Both the position numbers and the translations under genes were made by a program. A stretch of DNA of 64,000 nucleotides. It comes from Acinetobacter pollinis. Its GTDB lineage: Bacteria; Pseudomonadota; Gammaproteobacteria; Pseudomonadales; Moraxellaceae. Shown here one piece after another: positions 49,152 through 57,457 of the stretch. The notes under the pieces are model-generated. The model did no database searches. It was not told the DNA's origin and saw only the letters and a program-made list of their open reading frames with translations. Numbering within the stretch: the stretch's first letter is position 1; each line of letters opens with the position of its first letter. The stretch covers positions 62,001 through 126,000 of the forward strand of contig NZ_VTDQ01000004.1 in assembly GCF_015627175.1 (NCBI RefSeq), given 5' to 3'.

Positions 49152-50681
49152 ATGTGTGAAGAAGATAAATTACAAAATCAAATAACTGATGACGAAATTA
49201 GAGGTCAAGATGAGCAATATGTAGAGAATACATATGGTGAAAAATTTGAAGATATTTCATTAAATGAAAGGTTGGCGAATCTGATCGTAGAAAAATTATT
49301 AGACAGTGAACAGTTAAAAAACTTAATCGATAGTGGCCAGAAAAACAATAGAACGAAGAGTAGATCACGAGATACAAAGCCAGAGTATCGTACTACTAGA
49401 AGTGATAGAAGAAGGTCGTCAATACGCTTTAAAGATCTTGTCGAAGGTAGATTACCTAATCTTACTCTGAGTTCAAAATACCATTTTATGGAAGAATATC
49501 TACAAGGTTTATCAGTTGTGAATCATGAACTAGATCAAGATTTTGAGCGAAGTGGTTTTCCTGTAAAAAAAACAGAAATTTTTTTAAGGCGTTACAATAG
49601 TGAATTCCCATATAGATTACCTTATGATTATTGTAAATCTAACCTTGTATTATTGAATAGAATTGAGCGATTCATGTTGATTCTTGCTGTAAAGTCATTG
49701 CCTGCATTCATTGAAGAGCCAATTGAAAATAAAAATATTAATTATGAGCAGAAAATTACAGTAATAGGGAAAGAGTTTTTATACTTGATTAGTCAATATC
49801 ATCACATATCTCGATTTGACCATGAATACTTAACAACATTCGTTAAAATTTTTAGTAATTTTTTATCTGATAATTTTCAATCTTATAGCAGATACAGCAG
49901 CTCTTTAGACGTTGATGTAGATTCTAAGAGTATTATTGAATTCAATACGCTACTTTGGGGTTTGAAAAAATCATTGATTCAAGGAAAATATGAAAACAAA
50001 ATTACGAATAGATATATGATGCCGCATACAAATATCATATTTCGTGATTTCAATGGGTTTAAAAAGTATTTGAAAGCTCTAGCAGGTAAGATCGAAAACT
50101 TTCGTACTCGACTGAGTCCTCTAAAAAAGGAGGACACAGTTATATATCGCTTTCAATTGGAGATATATTGTAATGGGGTATCTGTTAGATATGATTTTTT
50201 TGGAAAGTTTTTTACGGCACTAATTAAAGCTATAAAACAATCTAATGAGTTTTCTGGGCTCTGTAACCATATTTCGATTTGGAAAGAAAAGTCTAAGAAT
50301 GTGTTAGAAGTAGATTTTGTATTATTTTTTAACGCGAATGAGCCTGTAGCATTCAATGGCTATATTAACCGATTTGATTGTGTAGAAGAGAAGTTAAAAG
50401 AAATTGCTAATAGTTTGTTAGAAAAAGAAGTTTTTAAACAAGTTAATTATGATGATATAAAAAAAGAATGGGAATTAGGCTTATATCAAATACCTATATT
50501 ATCTGAATTTTCACCAGAATATATATGGTTACTAGAAGCTAATAGTCCAAGATGGAAGATTGTTAATACCAAGTTAATTTCTTATTTCTATATTTTGGGG
50601 GGGTATGAGCGTAATTATGTTGATGACATCTCATCTCGAGTGAGTGCAAGTCGTGGCAAGATTACAGAACCAAAAAAATAA
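49152..50681 (+). CDS. Large element protein, Rep-like without an HUH motif (unknown function)
   Basis: A 509-residue protein with a charged, disordered N-terminus (about 1-95, many Arg/Ser) and an alpha/beta C-terminal half. Residues about 320-400 align by eye with the HUH replication protein at 51192-52064 at the same spacing: VIYRFQLEIYC with VVRVDLAYLKE, then LEVDFVLFFN with YHCHVLMIFN. Where the Rep has His-Cys-His, this protein has Glu386-Val-Asp388, so no metal-binding HUH remains. GGAG precedes the ATG. Iterons lie 88 bp upstream. It is AT-rich compared with the core genes. A repressor or accessory role in replication is inference. Confidence 0.65.
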   Translation: MCEEDKLQNQITDDEIRGQDEQYVENTYGEKFEDISLNERLANLIVEKLLDSEQLKNLIDSGQKNNRTKSRSRDTKPEYRTTRSDRRRSSIRFKDLVEGRLPNLTLSSKYHFMEEYLQGLSVVNHELDQDFERSGFPVKKTEIFLRRYNSEFPYRLPYDYCKSNLVLLNRIERFMLILAVKSLPAFIEEPIENKNINYEQKITVIGKEFLYLISQYHHISRFDHEYLTTFVKIFSNFLSDNFQSYSRYSSSLDVDVDSKSIIEFNTLLWGLKKSLIQGKYENKITNRYMMPHTNIIFRDFNGFKKYLKALAGKIENFRTRLSPLKKEDTVIYRFQLEIYCNGVSVRYDFFGKFFTALIKAIKQSNEFSGLCNHISIWKEKSKNVLEVDFVLFFNANEPVAFNGYINRFDCVEEKLKEIANSLLEKEVFKQVNYDDIKKEWELGLYQIPILSEFSPEYIWLLEANSPRWKIVNTKLISYFYILGGYERNYVDDISSRVSASRGKITEPKK

Positions 50682-51191
50682 AGTTGGTGGCTTTTAGTAA
50701 GTTGGAAAGGTAAGAGTTTACTATCCACTATTCTTGTTATTTGAATATTTTGTTACGAATAATATCTTGTTATTAGACTTGTACAATCTCGATAACTTAC
50801 GTTTTTAAAGTGTGTGTATAGTGAAAAATGATGAGCTTAAACTTCAAACTTAGCCCATTTTCTTAATTAGAATGAATAAAGTGCTATCTCAGACATCTAT
50901 TCTAGACTAAGGAAATTTAAGTTAACGCTTAACTTTTTCTTTTCACAGATACAACTTACTGATGTAGGAAATAGGCATTTCCTAAATTTAACTCGCGTCT
51001 ACATGGAGAAAATGATTTTTGATTCATGAAGATAATTGACTAGAGCAGCAGGTGTAATCTTCGTTTTGTTGCAGGTTATTAATATTATTATATATGAGTA
51101 ACACTAGACCATAAGCTATCTAAGCAAGAGTACTGAATATATTTATACTTAAGTGATGTCTTCTATGTATTCAACATAGGAGATACTTAAC
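50682..51191. other. Gene-free stretch with two perfect hairpins, candidate replication origin
   Basis: No credible gene. Hairpins at 50919-50935 (AAGTTAA / TTAACTT, loop CGC, then a T-rich run) and 50965-50984 (TAGGAAAT / ATTTCCTA, loop AGGC) lie between the Rep-like and Rep genes. They could be a terminator and the nick site or origin for the HUH Rep. Confidence 0.45.
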
Positions 51192-52064
51192 ATGAATAAT
51201 CAAAGAGAGTCAGCTTTACTCATTGAAATTGAGAATACTACTGAGAGTTGGGTCATACATGGAATAGAACGAGATGAAAGTTTTTATGATCTATTTGCTT
51301 CATTGCTATTCAGTTTTAATGAGATATATGAACCATCTTATAGCTACTTTGGTTATATCAATGCATGGTGTGATTTGATAGAGGAGTATGCAATCGATGG
51401 TCTAAGTTATAGTGAGTTGGCTGATTATCTTTATTGTGAGGATTCTCTAAATGGATGGCGGGAGTATTTCTCAAACTATAGCCCTGTACATCGCCATGAC
51501 TTAAGAAGACATCGTGAAAATGAATTGAGAAACAAAAAGTCTCTTGCTAAGAGATTAAAGCATGCACTGAATCAATATTCTAAATCTTTAGTTGTTCGTG
51601 TGGATTTGGCTTATTTAAAAGAGTATGAAGATATAAATATCGATGTATTTTATAGAGATATCAGAACACTATGTGATTATCTTGGACAGCGTAAAGGGTT
51701 TCTAAAACACTTAGTAGACTATGCATGGGCATTAGAGCAGGGGTCGGATAAAGGCTATCATTGTCATGTGCTAATGATCTTTAATGGGCATAAAGTACAA
51801 AGTGGTTGGGGAGTCGCAAGCAAGCTTGGTCAAGTATGGATTGAAGATATTACTTCTAAGCAGGGAAGTTATTTTAACTGTCATGACCCTAAGCAAGTTG
51901 CACGTTATACCGATCTAGGCATATTGGGTATTGGACGAATTTATCGGGATGATATTGGGGCATGTGAGCGTTGTGAGAAAGCAGTAAGTTATCTCACTTG
52001 TCCTGAGAAGGAAGAGCAATATTTAAGAGTCAAATGCACTAAGAAAATGCGTACTTTGAATTAG
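51192..52064 (+). CDS. HUH replication initiator, inovirus Gp2 / YagK-YfjJ type
   Basis: A 290-residue protein of the family first described in filamentous phages and E. coli cryptic prophages (YagK/YfjJ C-terminal domain). Arg-Val-Asp in VVRVDLAYLKEY starts the fold, the HUH motif is His190-Cys-His192 in KGYHCHVLMIFNGH, and a conserved Tyr lies in KAVSYLTCPEKEEQYLRVK. This points to rolling-circle type nicking of an origin. A good ribosome binding site (AGGAG) precedes the ATG. A perfect 17-bp hairpin follows the stop by 11 nt. The N-terminal 110 residues are poorly conserved and acidic. Confidence 0.82.
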   Translation: MNNQRESALLIEIENTTESWVIHGIERDESFYDLFASLLFSFNEIYEPSYSYFGYINAWCDLIEEYAIDGLSYSELADYLYCEDSLNGWREYFSNYSPVHRHDLRRHRENELRNKKSLAKRLKHALNQYSKSLVVRVDLAYLKEYEDINIDVFYRDIRTLCDYLGQRKGFLKHLVDYAWALEQGSDKGYHCHVLMIFNGHKVQSGWGVASKLGQVWIEDITSKQGSYFNCHDPKQVARYTDLGILGIGRIYRDDIGACERCEKAVSYLTCPEKEEQYLRVKCTKKMRTLN

Positions 52065-52075
52065 TGGTTCTTGGA

Positions 52076-52113
52076 TAAGACATGGAAAGATATCCTTATC
52101 TTTCCATGTCTTA
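52076..52113. terminator. Perfect 17-bp hairpin between converging genes
   Basis: Arms 52076-52092 and 52097-52113 are exact reverse complements with loop TCCT. There is no clear T tract on either side, so it may be a terminator of both converging genes or a structural DNA element of the replicon. Confidence 0.6.
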
Positions 52114-52125
52114 TTGCTTGAGTCG

Positions 52126-52728
52126 TTATTGTGGGGGTGGCCCATAAAGGTTTTCTTCAGGTGAGCCTTTTGAAACTGCCCAATAGAGTATGACGATACT
52201 TCCAATTATTGGAACAGCAGAAACCAGTACCCACCATCCTGAGCGATTAATGTCATGTAAGCGCCGAACAGTAACGGTAATTAAAGGAATGATGAAAACG
52301 GTCAGAACAATGTTGAAAGCCATTTCATCTATTCTATCTGTAATGATGAGTAAAGCTGTGGCACACAGTTGAAAGTACCAATATTCAGGGCGTGCGGCAC
52401 GACCATTGATATCAAAATATTTCTTAAAGCATGTGATAACAGCTTGGTTATATGCTTTTCTAGAAGAGACAGCTTTACCAAAGATTTCTTTGGCACTTTC
52501 CGTTGCTTGAGTGAGTTGTTGTTGATTGGTATTTGGCGTCACAACAAAGTAAATGTTGATTGCATTGCCTGTCTGTTCATCAACCTCAAAATCAACGTGT
52601 TGCCCACGTTTAGGGTGGAGTTGTTCTTTCCATTGATCACCTGTGAAGTGATATCTTTTTTCATCTAGGGTAATGATCCCTTTGTTGCTTTGTACCGAGA
52701 AATCTAAAACTGTACCTTTCATTATCAT
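52126..52728 (-). CDS. Cold-shock-like domain fused to a DUF805 membrane domain
   Basis: A 200-residue protein. Residues 1-62 resemble a cold-shock or S1-like nucleic-acid-binding fold (MKGTVLDFSVQSNKGIITLD ... HVDFEVDEQTGNAINI), although the usual RNP1 aromatic pattern is only partial. After a Gln-rich linker (66-100), KKYFDINGRAARPEYWYFQL opens a DUF805 domain with three membrane segments and the RRLHDINRSGWW signature. An ATG at 52722 is an equally good start. It converges with the Rep gene. The combination is known for some DUF805 proteins. Its role is not known. Confidence 0.75.
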   Translation of the reverse strand: MIMKGTVLDFSVQSNKGIITLDEKRYHFTGDQWKEQLHPKRGQHVDFEVDEQTGNAINIYFVVTPNTNQQQLTQATESAKEIFGKAVSSRKAYNQAVITCFKKYFDINGRAARPEYWYFQLCATALLIITDRIDEMAFNIVLTVFIIPLITVTVRRLHDINRSGWWVLVSAVPIIGSIVILYWAVSKGSPEENLYGPPPQ

Positions 52729-52744
52729 TGATCCATTCTTATTG

Positions 52745-53107
52745 TTAAAAATTAAAGGTGTAGCTACCTTGATCTGTATCTACAACGACTTCTTTTACTT
52801 GTGTGTCTTGGCAAAGTAAGCTGGCTTGTCTTGATCGGCCAAACTTCAGGTATGTATTGCCAATCCAAGATGAGACTGAGCAGTTTCCACGGTTGATGGA
52901 AACATTCAGGATCGATACATGATCTACGACGGATTCAATATTGAGATAGCTAATGTATGGAAAAGGGTAGTATTCATTGGGTGCTTCATCGGTACTAAAG
53001 CTGAGTTCGACGGGGGCTTTATCTGAAGCAGATGAATCATTGTTATCGTTACTGCTACATGCACTCAGTGCAAAGAGTACACATAGACTTAAAACTATTT
53101 TAGTCAT
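52745..53107 (-). CDS. Small lipoprotein (unknown function)
   Basis: A 120-residue lipoprotein with lipobox ALSAC (Cys17), followed by a Ser/Asn/Asp-rich spacer and a beta-rich domain of about 85 residues with two further Cys (GNCSVSSW and LLCQDTQ) that could pair. I recognise no family. It is 17 nt upstream of the DUF805 protein gene on the minus strand, so both are probably made together, presumably in the cell envelope. There is no hint of transfer or exclusion function in the sequence itself. Confidence 0.7.
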   Translation of the reverse strand: MTKIVLSLCVLFALSACSSNDNNDSSASDKAPVELSFSTDEAPNEYYPFPYISYLNIESVVDHVSILNVSINRGNCSVSSWIGNTYLKFGRSRQASLLCQDTQVKEVVVDTDQGSYTFNF

Positions 53108-53660
53108 GGGTTATCCCTACCTTAAACGGCAGTTGTATTTGATTGTTGTATGTTTCAGAGATGAGAAGTCAGTACAGATTCAAGGTAGAGATAATGGTTT
53201 TAAGTTGTTGGGTATGGGAATAAGCGTGATAGATGTTTGCATGAGATTTGATCCTGTATGTTGTTCAAATTCTGCCAATCACTCACTGTCAATTGAGATG
53301 GTGGCAGAACGAAAGAGGGTTGACAGACTGGACATACAGAAACCAGCACGCACGAAGGCGTCCCCCTCCCGTTCTACCGCAAAGGGGGACGAGAAGGTGT
53401 TCGCACAAGTGTGATACTCAGGAGTACTTTCACCTGATGCGCTGTATGATCGGTCTGTCAAAACCGTCTGGCAATGTAGGCCAGCGAGCTAATGATAATC
53501 GGAGCAGTTTTAATCGTCAATTCAGATCTGTGCTATTTCGGGTTATGTATTGCTTTTGGACGAATTAAAAAATATTTCAGATATATATCATCTAGATGAG
53601 AAACATCTTTTCTTTGTTGGAGAGATGACCATTCTATATATGATCTAGAGGTTTTTTATT
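53108..53660. other. Intergenic region with a GC-rich hairpin, candidate structured RNA
   Basis: No confident gene. A compact, GC-rich segment at about 53310-53490 stands out from AT-rich surroundings. It has a perfect 8-bp stem GTCCCCCT / AGGGGGAC at 53360-53390 with a 15-nt loop. Overlapping open frames on both strands have no support. Structured antisense RNAs exist in similar positions in some phages and satellites, which is only an analogy. Confidence 0.45.
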
Positions 53661-53951
53661 ATGAGTATTTATTGTCCTTATTGTGATTCCACCCGTGTGA
53701 GTCGTGCAGTACAACCGACAGCATCAGAGCAACACAATACATCATCGCTTTCTTCAGCAGCTTCTTTTGCCACCATTGGTGCATCTTTATCGAAGACAGT
53801 CCCGTTAGGGATTTCTCCTCTATTTGGGGGTATTGCAGGTGCAGTTGTAGGAAGTGTATTGGGTGGTGTGTTTAGTGATCCTGAGCCTAAAAGACAAGCA
53901 AGACCTGTGCAATGTTTTCAATGTGATGATTGTGGTCAATATTTTTATTAA
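53661..53951 (+). CDS. Small zinc-ribbon / glycine-zipper protein
   Basis: A 96-residue protein. It begins with a CxxC pair (IYCPYCDSTRVSRA) and ends with another (QCFQCDDCGQYFY), together a probable zinc ribbon split around a central Gly/Ala/Val-rich hydrophobic segment (about residues 45-75, GGIAGAVVGSVLGGVFSD). The hydrophobic centre could insert in a membrane. AGAGG about 11 nt upstream supports the ATG. The DUF932 gene starts 12 nt after its stop, so it opens the recombination cassette. No function is known. Confidence 0.7.
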   Translation: MSIYCPYCDSTRVSRAVQPTASEQHNTSSLSSAASFATIGASLSKTVPLGISPLFGGIAGAVVGSVLGGVFSDPEPKRQARPVQCFQCDDCGQYFY

Positions 53952-53963
53952 GGAGCAATGAAA

Positions 53964-54998
53964 ATGGCACATCAAGTTGAAAGTATGGCGTATGTTGGTG
54001 ATACACCTTGGCATGGTTTAGGTGAGCAATTAATGCCTAAGCAACCGATTGAAGTGTGGGCAAAGCAAGCAGGAATGGATTGGCGTATTGAATCATCCAA
54101 TGTCAGTTACTTTGCTGAGAATGATAAAGCACAGCAAATCATTCTTCCTTATGAGGAGCAACGAGTATTGTATCGTTCAGACACGCATGCACCTTTGTCA
54201 GTAGTAAGCCAACGTTATAAAGAAGTTCAACCGTTAGAGATTCTTGAATTTTATCGTGATCTCACTGAGCAATCAGGTTTTGAGCTAGAAACCGCAGGTG
54301 TACTTAAAGGTGGTAAGAAGTTCTGGGCATTGGCACGTACAGGACAAACAACCGCTTTAAAAGGTAAAGATGTCAGCAATGGCTATATCTTATTGGCAAC
54401 TGCATGTGATGGGACATTAGCGACGACAGCTCAATTTACATCTATTCGTGTGGTGTGTAACAACACTTTAGCCATTGCGCTTAAGGGTGCAACCGCCAAT
54501 GCAGGGATGGTGAAAGTCCCTCACAGTACGCATTTCGATGCAGAGAAAGTGAAACAGCAATTGGGGGTTTCAGTTCGTGCATGGGATGAACACATGTATG
54601 AGATGAAACAATTGTCTCAGCGTAAAGTTACACAGCAAGAAGCATCCAATTACTTGAATGCGGTGTTTAACAATACCTCGATGGTCTCTCCTGAAGACAA
54701 TCTGATTCAGTTTTATCGTCATGTCGATGAACAAAACCAAGCAAACCAAGATGCCAAAGCAGAACCCAATGGTCGTGCGATGAGTAAAGCTATGGAGATG
54801 TTTAATGGACAGGGGCGAGGAGCAACACTCTCTTCAGCCAAAGATACCGCTTATGGGTTGCTCTGTTCCATGACGGAGTTTGTCGATCATGAACGACGTG
54901 CCATGAGTAATGACCATCGTTTAGATTCTGCATGGTTTGGAGCAGGAGCGAATCTAAAGCAACGTGCGCTTGAACAAGCAAGAGCATTTGTTGCTTAG
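53964..54998 (+). CDS. DUF932 family protein (phage/plasmid type)
   Basis: A DUF932 protein of about 344 residues, with MAHQVESMAYVGDTPWHGLG as the family start (the ATG at 53958 adds MK). Blocks VSQRYKEVQPLEILEFY, FWALARTGQ and SIRVVCNNTLAIAL are characteristic. The family is common in phages, ICEs and plasmids beside recombination genes. Its biochemical role is not established. AAGGAGCAATG gives the ribosome binding site. A strong terminator 31 nt downstream separates it from the exonuclease gene. GC content and codon use are nearer to the core than in the Rep region. Confidence 0.88.
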   Translation: MAHQVESMAYVGDTPWHGLGEQLMPKQPIEVWAKQAGMDWRIESSNVSYFAENDKAQQIILPYEEQRVLYRSDTHAPLSVVSQRYKEVQPLEILEFYRDLTEQSGFELETAGVLKGGKKFWALARTGQTTALKGKDVSNGYILLATACDGTLATTAQFTSIRVVCNNTLAIALKGATANAGMVKVPHSTHFDAEKVKQQLGVSVRAWDEHMYEMKQLSQRKVTQQEASNYLNAVFNNTSMVSPEDNLIQFYRHVDEQNQANQDAKAEPNGRAMSKAMEMFNGQGRGATLSSAKDTAYGLLCSMTEFVDHERRAMSNDHRLDSAWFGAGANLKQRALEQARAFVA

Positions 54999-55029
54999 TT
55001 AGCAAAATTTATCTATCACACTAAAACAT

Positions 55030-55063
55030 AAAGCCATGTCCCGAAAGGGGCATGGCTTTTTTT
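55030..55063 (+). terminator. Terminator after the DUF932 gene
   Basis: Stem AAAGCCATGTCCC / GGGGCATGGCTTT with a GAAA tetraloop and a seven-T run. Confidence 0.9.
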
Positions 55064-55092
55064 ATGCCACATTTTATTCTATTGAGGTCAAT

Positions 55093-56133
55093 ATGAACCA
55101 ACCTATGATTACACCACAACCAAGCCCATATTTACCAAAACCATTATCTTCAAAACCAGTCACTCCGAAACGTGTTGCGAATACCAAAGGTATGGATTAC
55201 AGCAAATGGTTAGAGGTTAGACGCCAAGGCATTGGCAGTAGTGATGCTGCGGCTGCATGTGGACTTAATCCATATATGAGTATGCTTGAACTCTGGATGT
55301 TGAAAACAGGCAGAGCACCTTCTAGTCCACAAAATGAAGCAAGCAATGGCAATAACCCTTTATATTGGGGGCATCAGCTTGAACCACTAATTGCCGATTT
55401 CTATCAACAATATACAGGGCATAAAGTTAGACGAGTTAATGCAGTCTTGCAACATCCTGATGAAGATAAGTCATTTATGTTAGCCAATCTAGATTATGCC
55501 GTGATCGGTGCAGAAGACATTCAAATCTTAGAATGTAAAACCGCAGGGCAATATGGTAGTCGGTTATGGAAGGATGGTGTACCACTGTATGTACTTTGCC
55601 AAGTACAACATCAATTGGCAGTGACAGGTAAACAAGCTGCCCATGTCTGTGTACTACTATGTGGTCATGAAACACAAATCTTTAAAGTCACACGCAATGA
55701 ACAAGTCATTCAAGTTCTAATTCAGTCAGAGCGTTACTTTTGGCAGTGTGTAATAGATGACCGACCACCTGAACCTGATGCATCAAAGTCGGCAGCCAGT
55801 GCCATTCAACAACTGTATCCGAAACATGAACCTTTAGAGAGTGAAGACTTTAAAGAAGATGGTTTAGCGAATAGCTTATTCGATGATCTCTTGCTTGAAA
55901 AAGAAAAGGTTGAAACACATCAAAAGCAATTTGAGTTGTTAAAACAGCACATTCAAATGCGCATGAAGCATGCAGAAAAAGCCATCTTTCAACGAGGCAT
56001 GGTGACGTGGAAAGCATCGAAGGATCGAGTGAGCTTAGACAGTAAGAAACTGCTTAAAGCACAGCCTGAGTTGTTAGAACAGTATGGAGAAGTAAAAGAA
56101 GGCAGTCGTCGTTTTCAAATCTATACTGACTAG
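55093..56133 (+). CDS. YqaJ-type viral recombinase (lambda-exonuclease fold)
   Basis: A PD-(D/E)XK exonuclease of about 346 residues from the ATG at 55093 (GAGG 6 nt upstream). The frame is open to 55036, but those codons overlap the preceding terminator and are unlikely. Signatures: RRQGIGSSDAAAACGLNPY (about 40), LYWGHQLEPLIADFYQQY (about 90), the Asp/Glu metal site with FMLANLDYAVIG and the ECKTAGQYG motif (about 150-160). The C-terminal third is helical. Such nucleases work with a single-strand annealing protein. None of the standard Bet/RecT type is visible beside it. Confidence 0.88.
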   Translation: MNQPMITPQPSPYLPKPLSSKPVTPKRVANTKGMDYSKWLEVRRQGIGSSDAAAACGLNPYMSMLELWMLKTGRAPSSPQNEASNGNNPLYWGHQLEPLIADFYQQYTGHKVRRVNAVLQHPDEDKSFMLANLDYAVIGAEDIQILECKTAGQYGSRLWKDGVPLYVLCQVQHQLAVTGKQAAHVCVLLCGHETQIFKVTRNEQVIQVLIQSERYFWQCVIDDRPPEPDASKSAASAIQQLYPKHEPLESEDFKEDGLANSLFDDLLLEKEKVETHQKQFELLKQHIQMRMKHAEKAIFQRGMVTWKASKDRVSLDSKKLLKAQPELLEQYGEVKEGSRRFQIYTD

Positions 56134-56202
56134 ATCAATACAGATTCTAGATGCTAAAAGCCTAAGTAGAGTAAAAAGCAATCCATAGCATAAACAAATC
56201 CA

Positions 56203-56233
56203 TCCCACTGCCAACGCAGTGGGATTTTTTTAT
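56203..56233 (+). terminator. Terminator after the YqaJ gene
   Basis: Stem ATCCCACTG / CAGTGGGAT with a short loop and a seven-T run. Confidence 0.9.
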
Positions 56234-56261
56234 AACTCAAGAAAAGATAAAGGTGATTTAG

Positions 56262-57137
56262 ATGATGAAAGGTTTATTAATCACACCGCCAGTGTTAGGC
56301 AGAATTAGCATTGGTCGTGTTGTTGAAAAGAATGGTAAACGTCAACCTGAAAAAGATGATCAGTTTACCATTACCAGTCAAATTCAAAATAAGGAGGGGT
56401 GGGTAAAGCACCCCTTAGATGACAAGCTAAGAGTAAATAATGGTGATGCCAAATTACGTCAGATTCCAGTGCGGATGATCTTTAATGATCCTGAGCTGAA
56501 CTTACGTGCTGAATATAACTTGTTTGATCGACAAACAGGTCGTCCGATCTGTGTAGGTAATGGCGAAGTCTGTCATCGCATGACACAGCAAGGGGTGGAA
56601 AAGCAAGTCTGTCCAACACCACATTTATGTCCGATGGGACAAAATGGTGCATGTAAACCATATGGTCGTTTGTATGTGAACTTAGATGAAAGTGATGAAC
56701 TCGGTACATTTGTATTTAGAACCACAGGCTTTAATAGTATTCGTACACTTGCAGCACGGCTTGCTTATTACCAAGCAGCCTCAAAAGACCGTTTGTCATG
56801 TCTACCATTGCAATTGGTGCTCAGAGGAAAAAGCACAACGCAGAGTTACCGTACGCCAATTTACTATGTCGATTTAACTTTGCCTGAAGGGGTGTCTTTA
56901 CAAGATGCGATTCAACAAGCCAAAGAGTTAGATCAGAAAGCGAAAGAGAGTGGCTTTGACCAAAGTCAACTCGATGCGGTAGCGAAGTTGGGTTATCAAG
57001 CAGTGTGTTTTGATTTGGAGGAAGCAGAAGAAGAAGTGATAGATGAAAGCGAAGATGCTCAATCGTTAAAAGAACAGAAGATGGATGTCATGGATTTACA
57101 ACATGGTTTGAAGTCATCGGTTCAGTCGGTGAGTTGA
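56262..57137 (+). CDS. Metal-binding-type protein of the recombination directionality factor class
   Basis: A 291-residue protein beginning GLLITPPVLGRISIGRVVEK, the typical start of proteins annotated in ICEs and phages as hydrolase or metal-binding protein or as Gp3-like recombination directionality factor. Four Cys lie close together (GEVCHR, VCPTPHLCPMGQNGACKPYG), a likely zinc site near residues 106-132. The C-terminal 70 residues are acidic and helical. It is the third gene of the DUF932-YqaJ cassette, as in SXT/R391-like elements. The family name is from memory and the function in this element is not shown. Confidence 0.75.
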   Translation: MMKGLLITPPVLGRISIGRVVEKNGKRQPEKDDQFTITSQIQNKEGWVKHPLDDKLRVNNGDAKLRQIPVRMIFNDPELNLRAEYNLFDRQTGRPICVGNGEVCHRMTQQGVEKQVCPTPHLCPMGQNGACKPYGRLYVNLDESDELGTFVFRTTGFNSIRTLAARLAYYQAASKDRLSCLPLQLVLRGKSTTQSYRTPIYYVDLTLPEGVSLQDAIQQAKELDQKAKESGFDQSQLDAVAKLGYQAVCFDLEEAEEEVIDESEDAQSLKEQKMDVMDLQHGLKSSVQSVS

Positions 57138-57152
57138 AGTTGAAGGGTTATG

Positions 57153-57196
57153 GCTCAAATGTGTAGAAAAATAAGGTGTTGCCCTATCATTTGAGC
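57153..57196. promoter_or_regulatory. Inverted repeat upstream of the AlpA-type gene
   Basis: GCTCAAATG (57153-57161) and CATTTGAGC (57188-57196) are exact inverted repeats, about 35 bp before the AlpA-type start. It may be an operator or may form a stem in the leader RNA. Confidence 0.45.
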
Positions 57197-57229
57197 GTAA
57201 TCCGACGCTCCGTAAAATGGAGAAGAAGC

Positions 57230-57457
57230 ATGACGACATTTGTAGGGCAAACTTTTCAGATCAATCAGTTAATCAATATTAAACAGGTTGTTGAAATCCT
57301 TGGTGTAAGTCGTTCAACGATTTATGAAATGATGGATGAGGATTCTCAATACTATGATTCAACATTTCCTAAAAAAGTAACAATTACATCTAAGCGTATT
57401 GGTTGGTCAGCTTGGGAAATTCATCAGTGGATTGAAAAGAAGTTGGCAAATCGATAA
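57230..57457 (+). CDS. AlpA-family transcriptional regulator / excisionase-like
   Basis: A 75-residue protein from the ATG at 57230 (GGAGAAG about 7 nt upstream). An upstream in-frame start at 57176 would add 18 residues without a ribosome binding site. The helix-turn-helix LINIKQVVEILGVSRSTIYE is the classic AlpA/MerR-like DNA-binding part, and RIGWSAWEIHQWIEKK is the typical C-terminal end. AlpA proteins switch on integrase or excision genes in P4-type satellites, so a role in excision of this ssrA element is probable. It is the last element-type gene before the copper locus. Confidence 0.85.
   Translation: MTTFVGQTFQINQLINIKQVVEILGVSRSTIYEMMDEDSQYYDSTFPKKVTITSKRIGWSAWEIHQWIEKKLANR

Noticed and set aside
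53279-53461. Short open frames on both strands around the GC-rich hairpin
   Set aside because: Both strands are open because of composition, the products share no recognisable motif and no ribosome binding site is seen. A structured RNA is a simpler reading, at low confidence.
55036-55092. Upstream start of the YqaJ gene at 55036
   Set aside because: The added codons translate the terminator hairpin of the preceding gene. The ATG at 55093 has a ribosome binding site.
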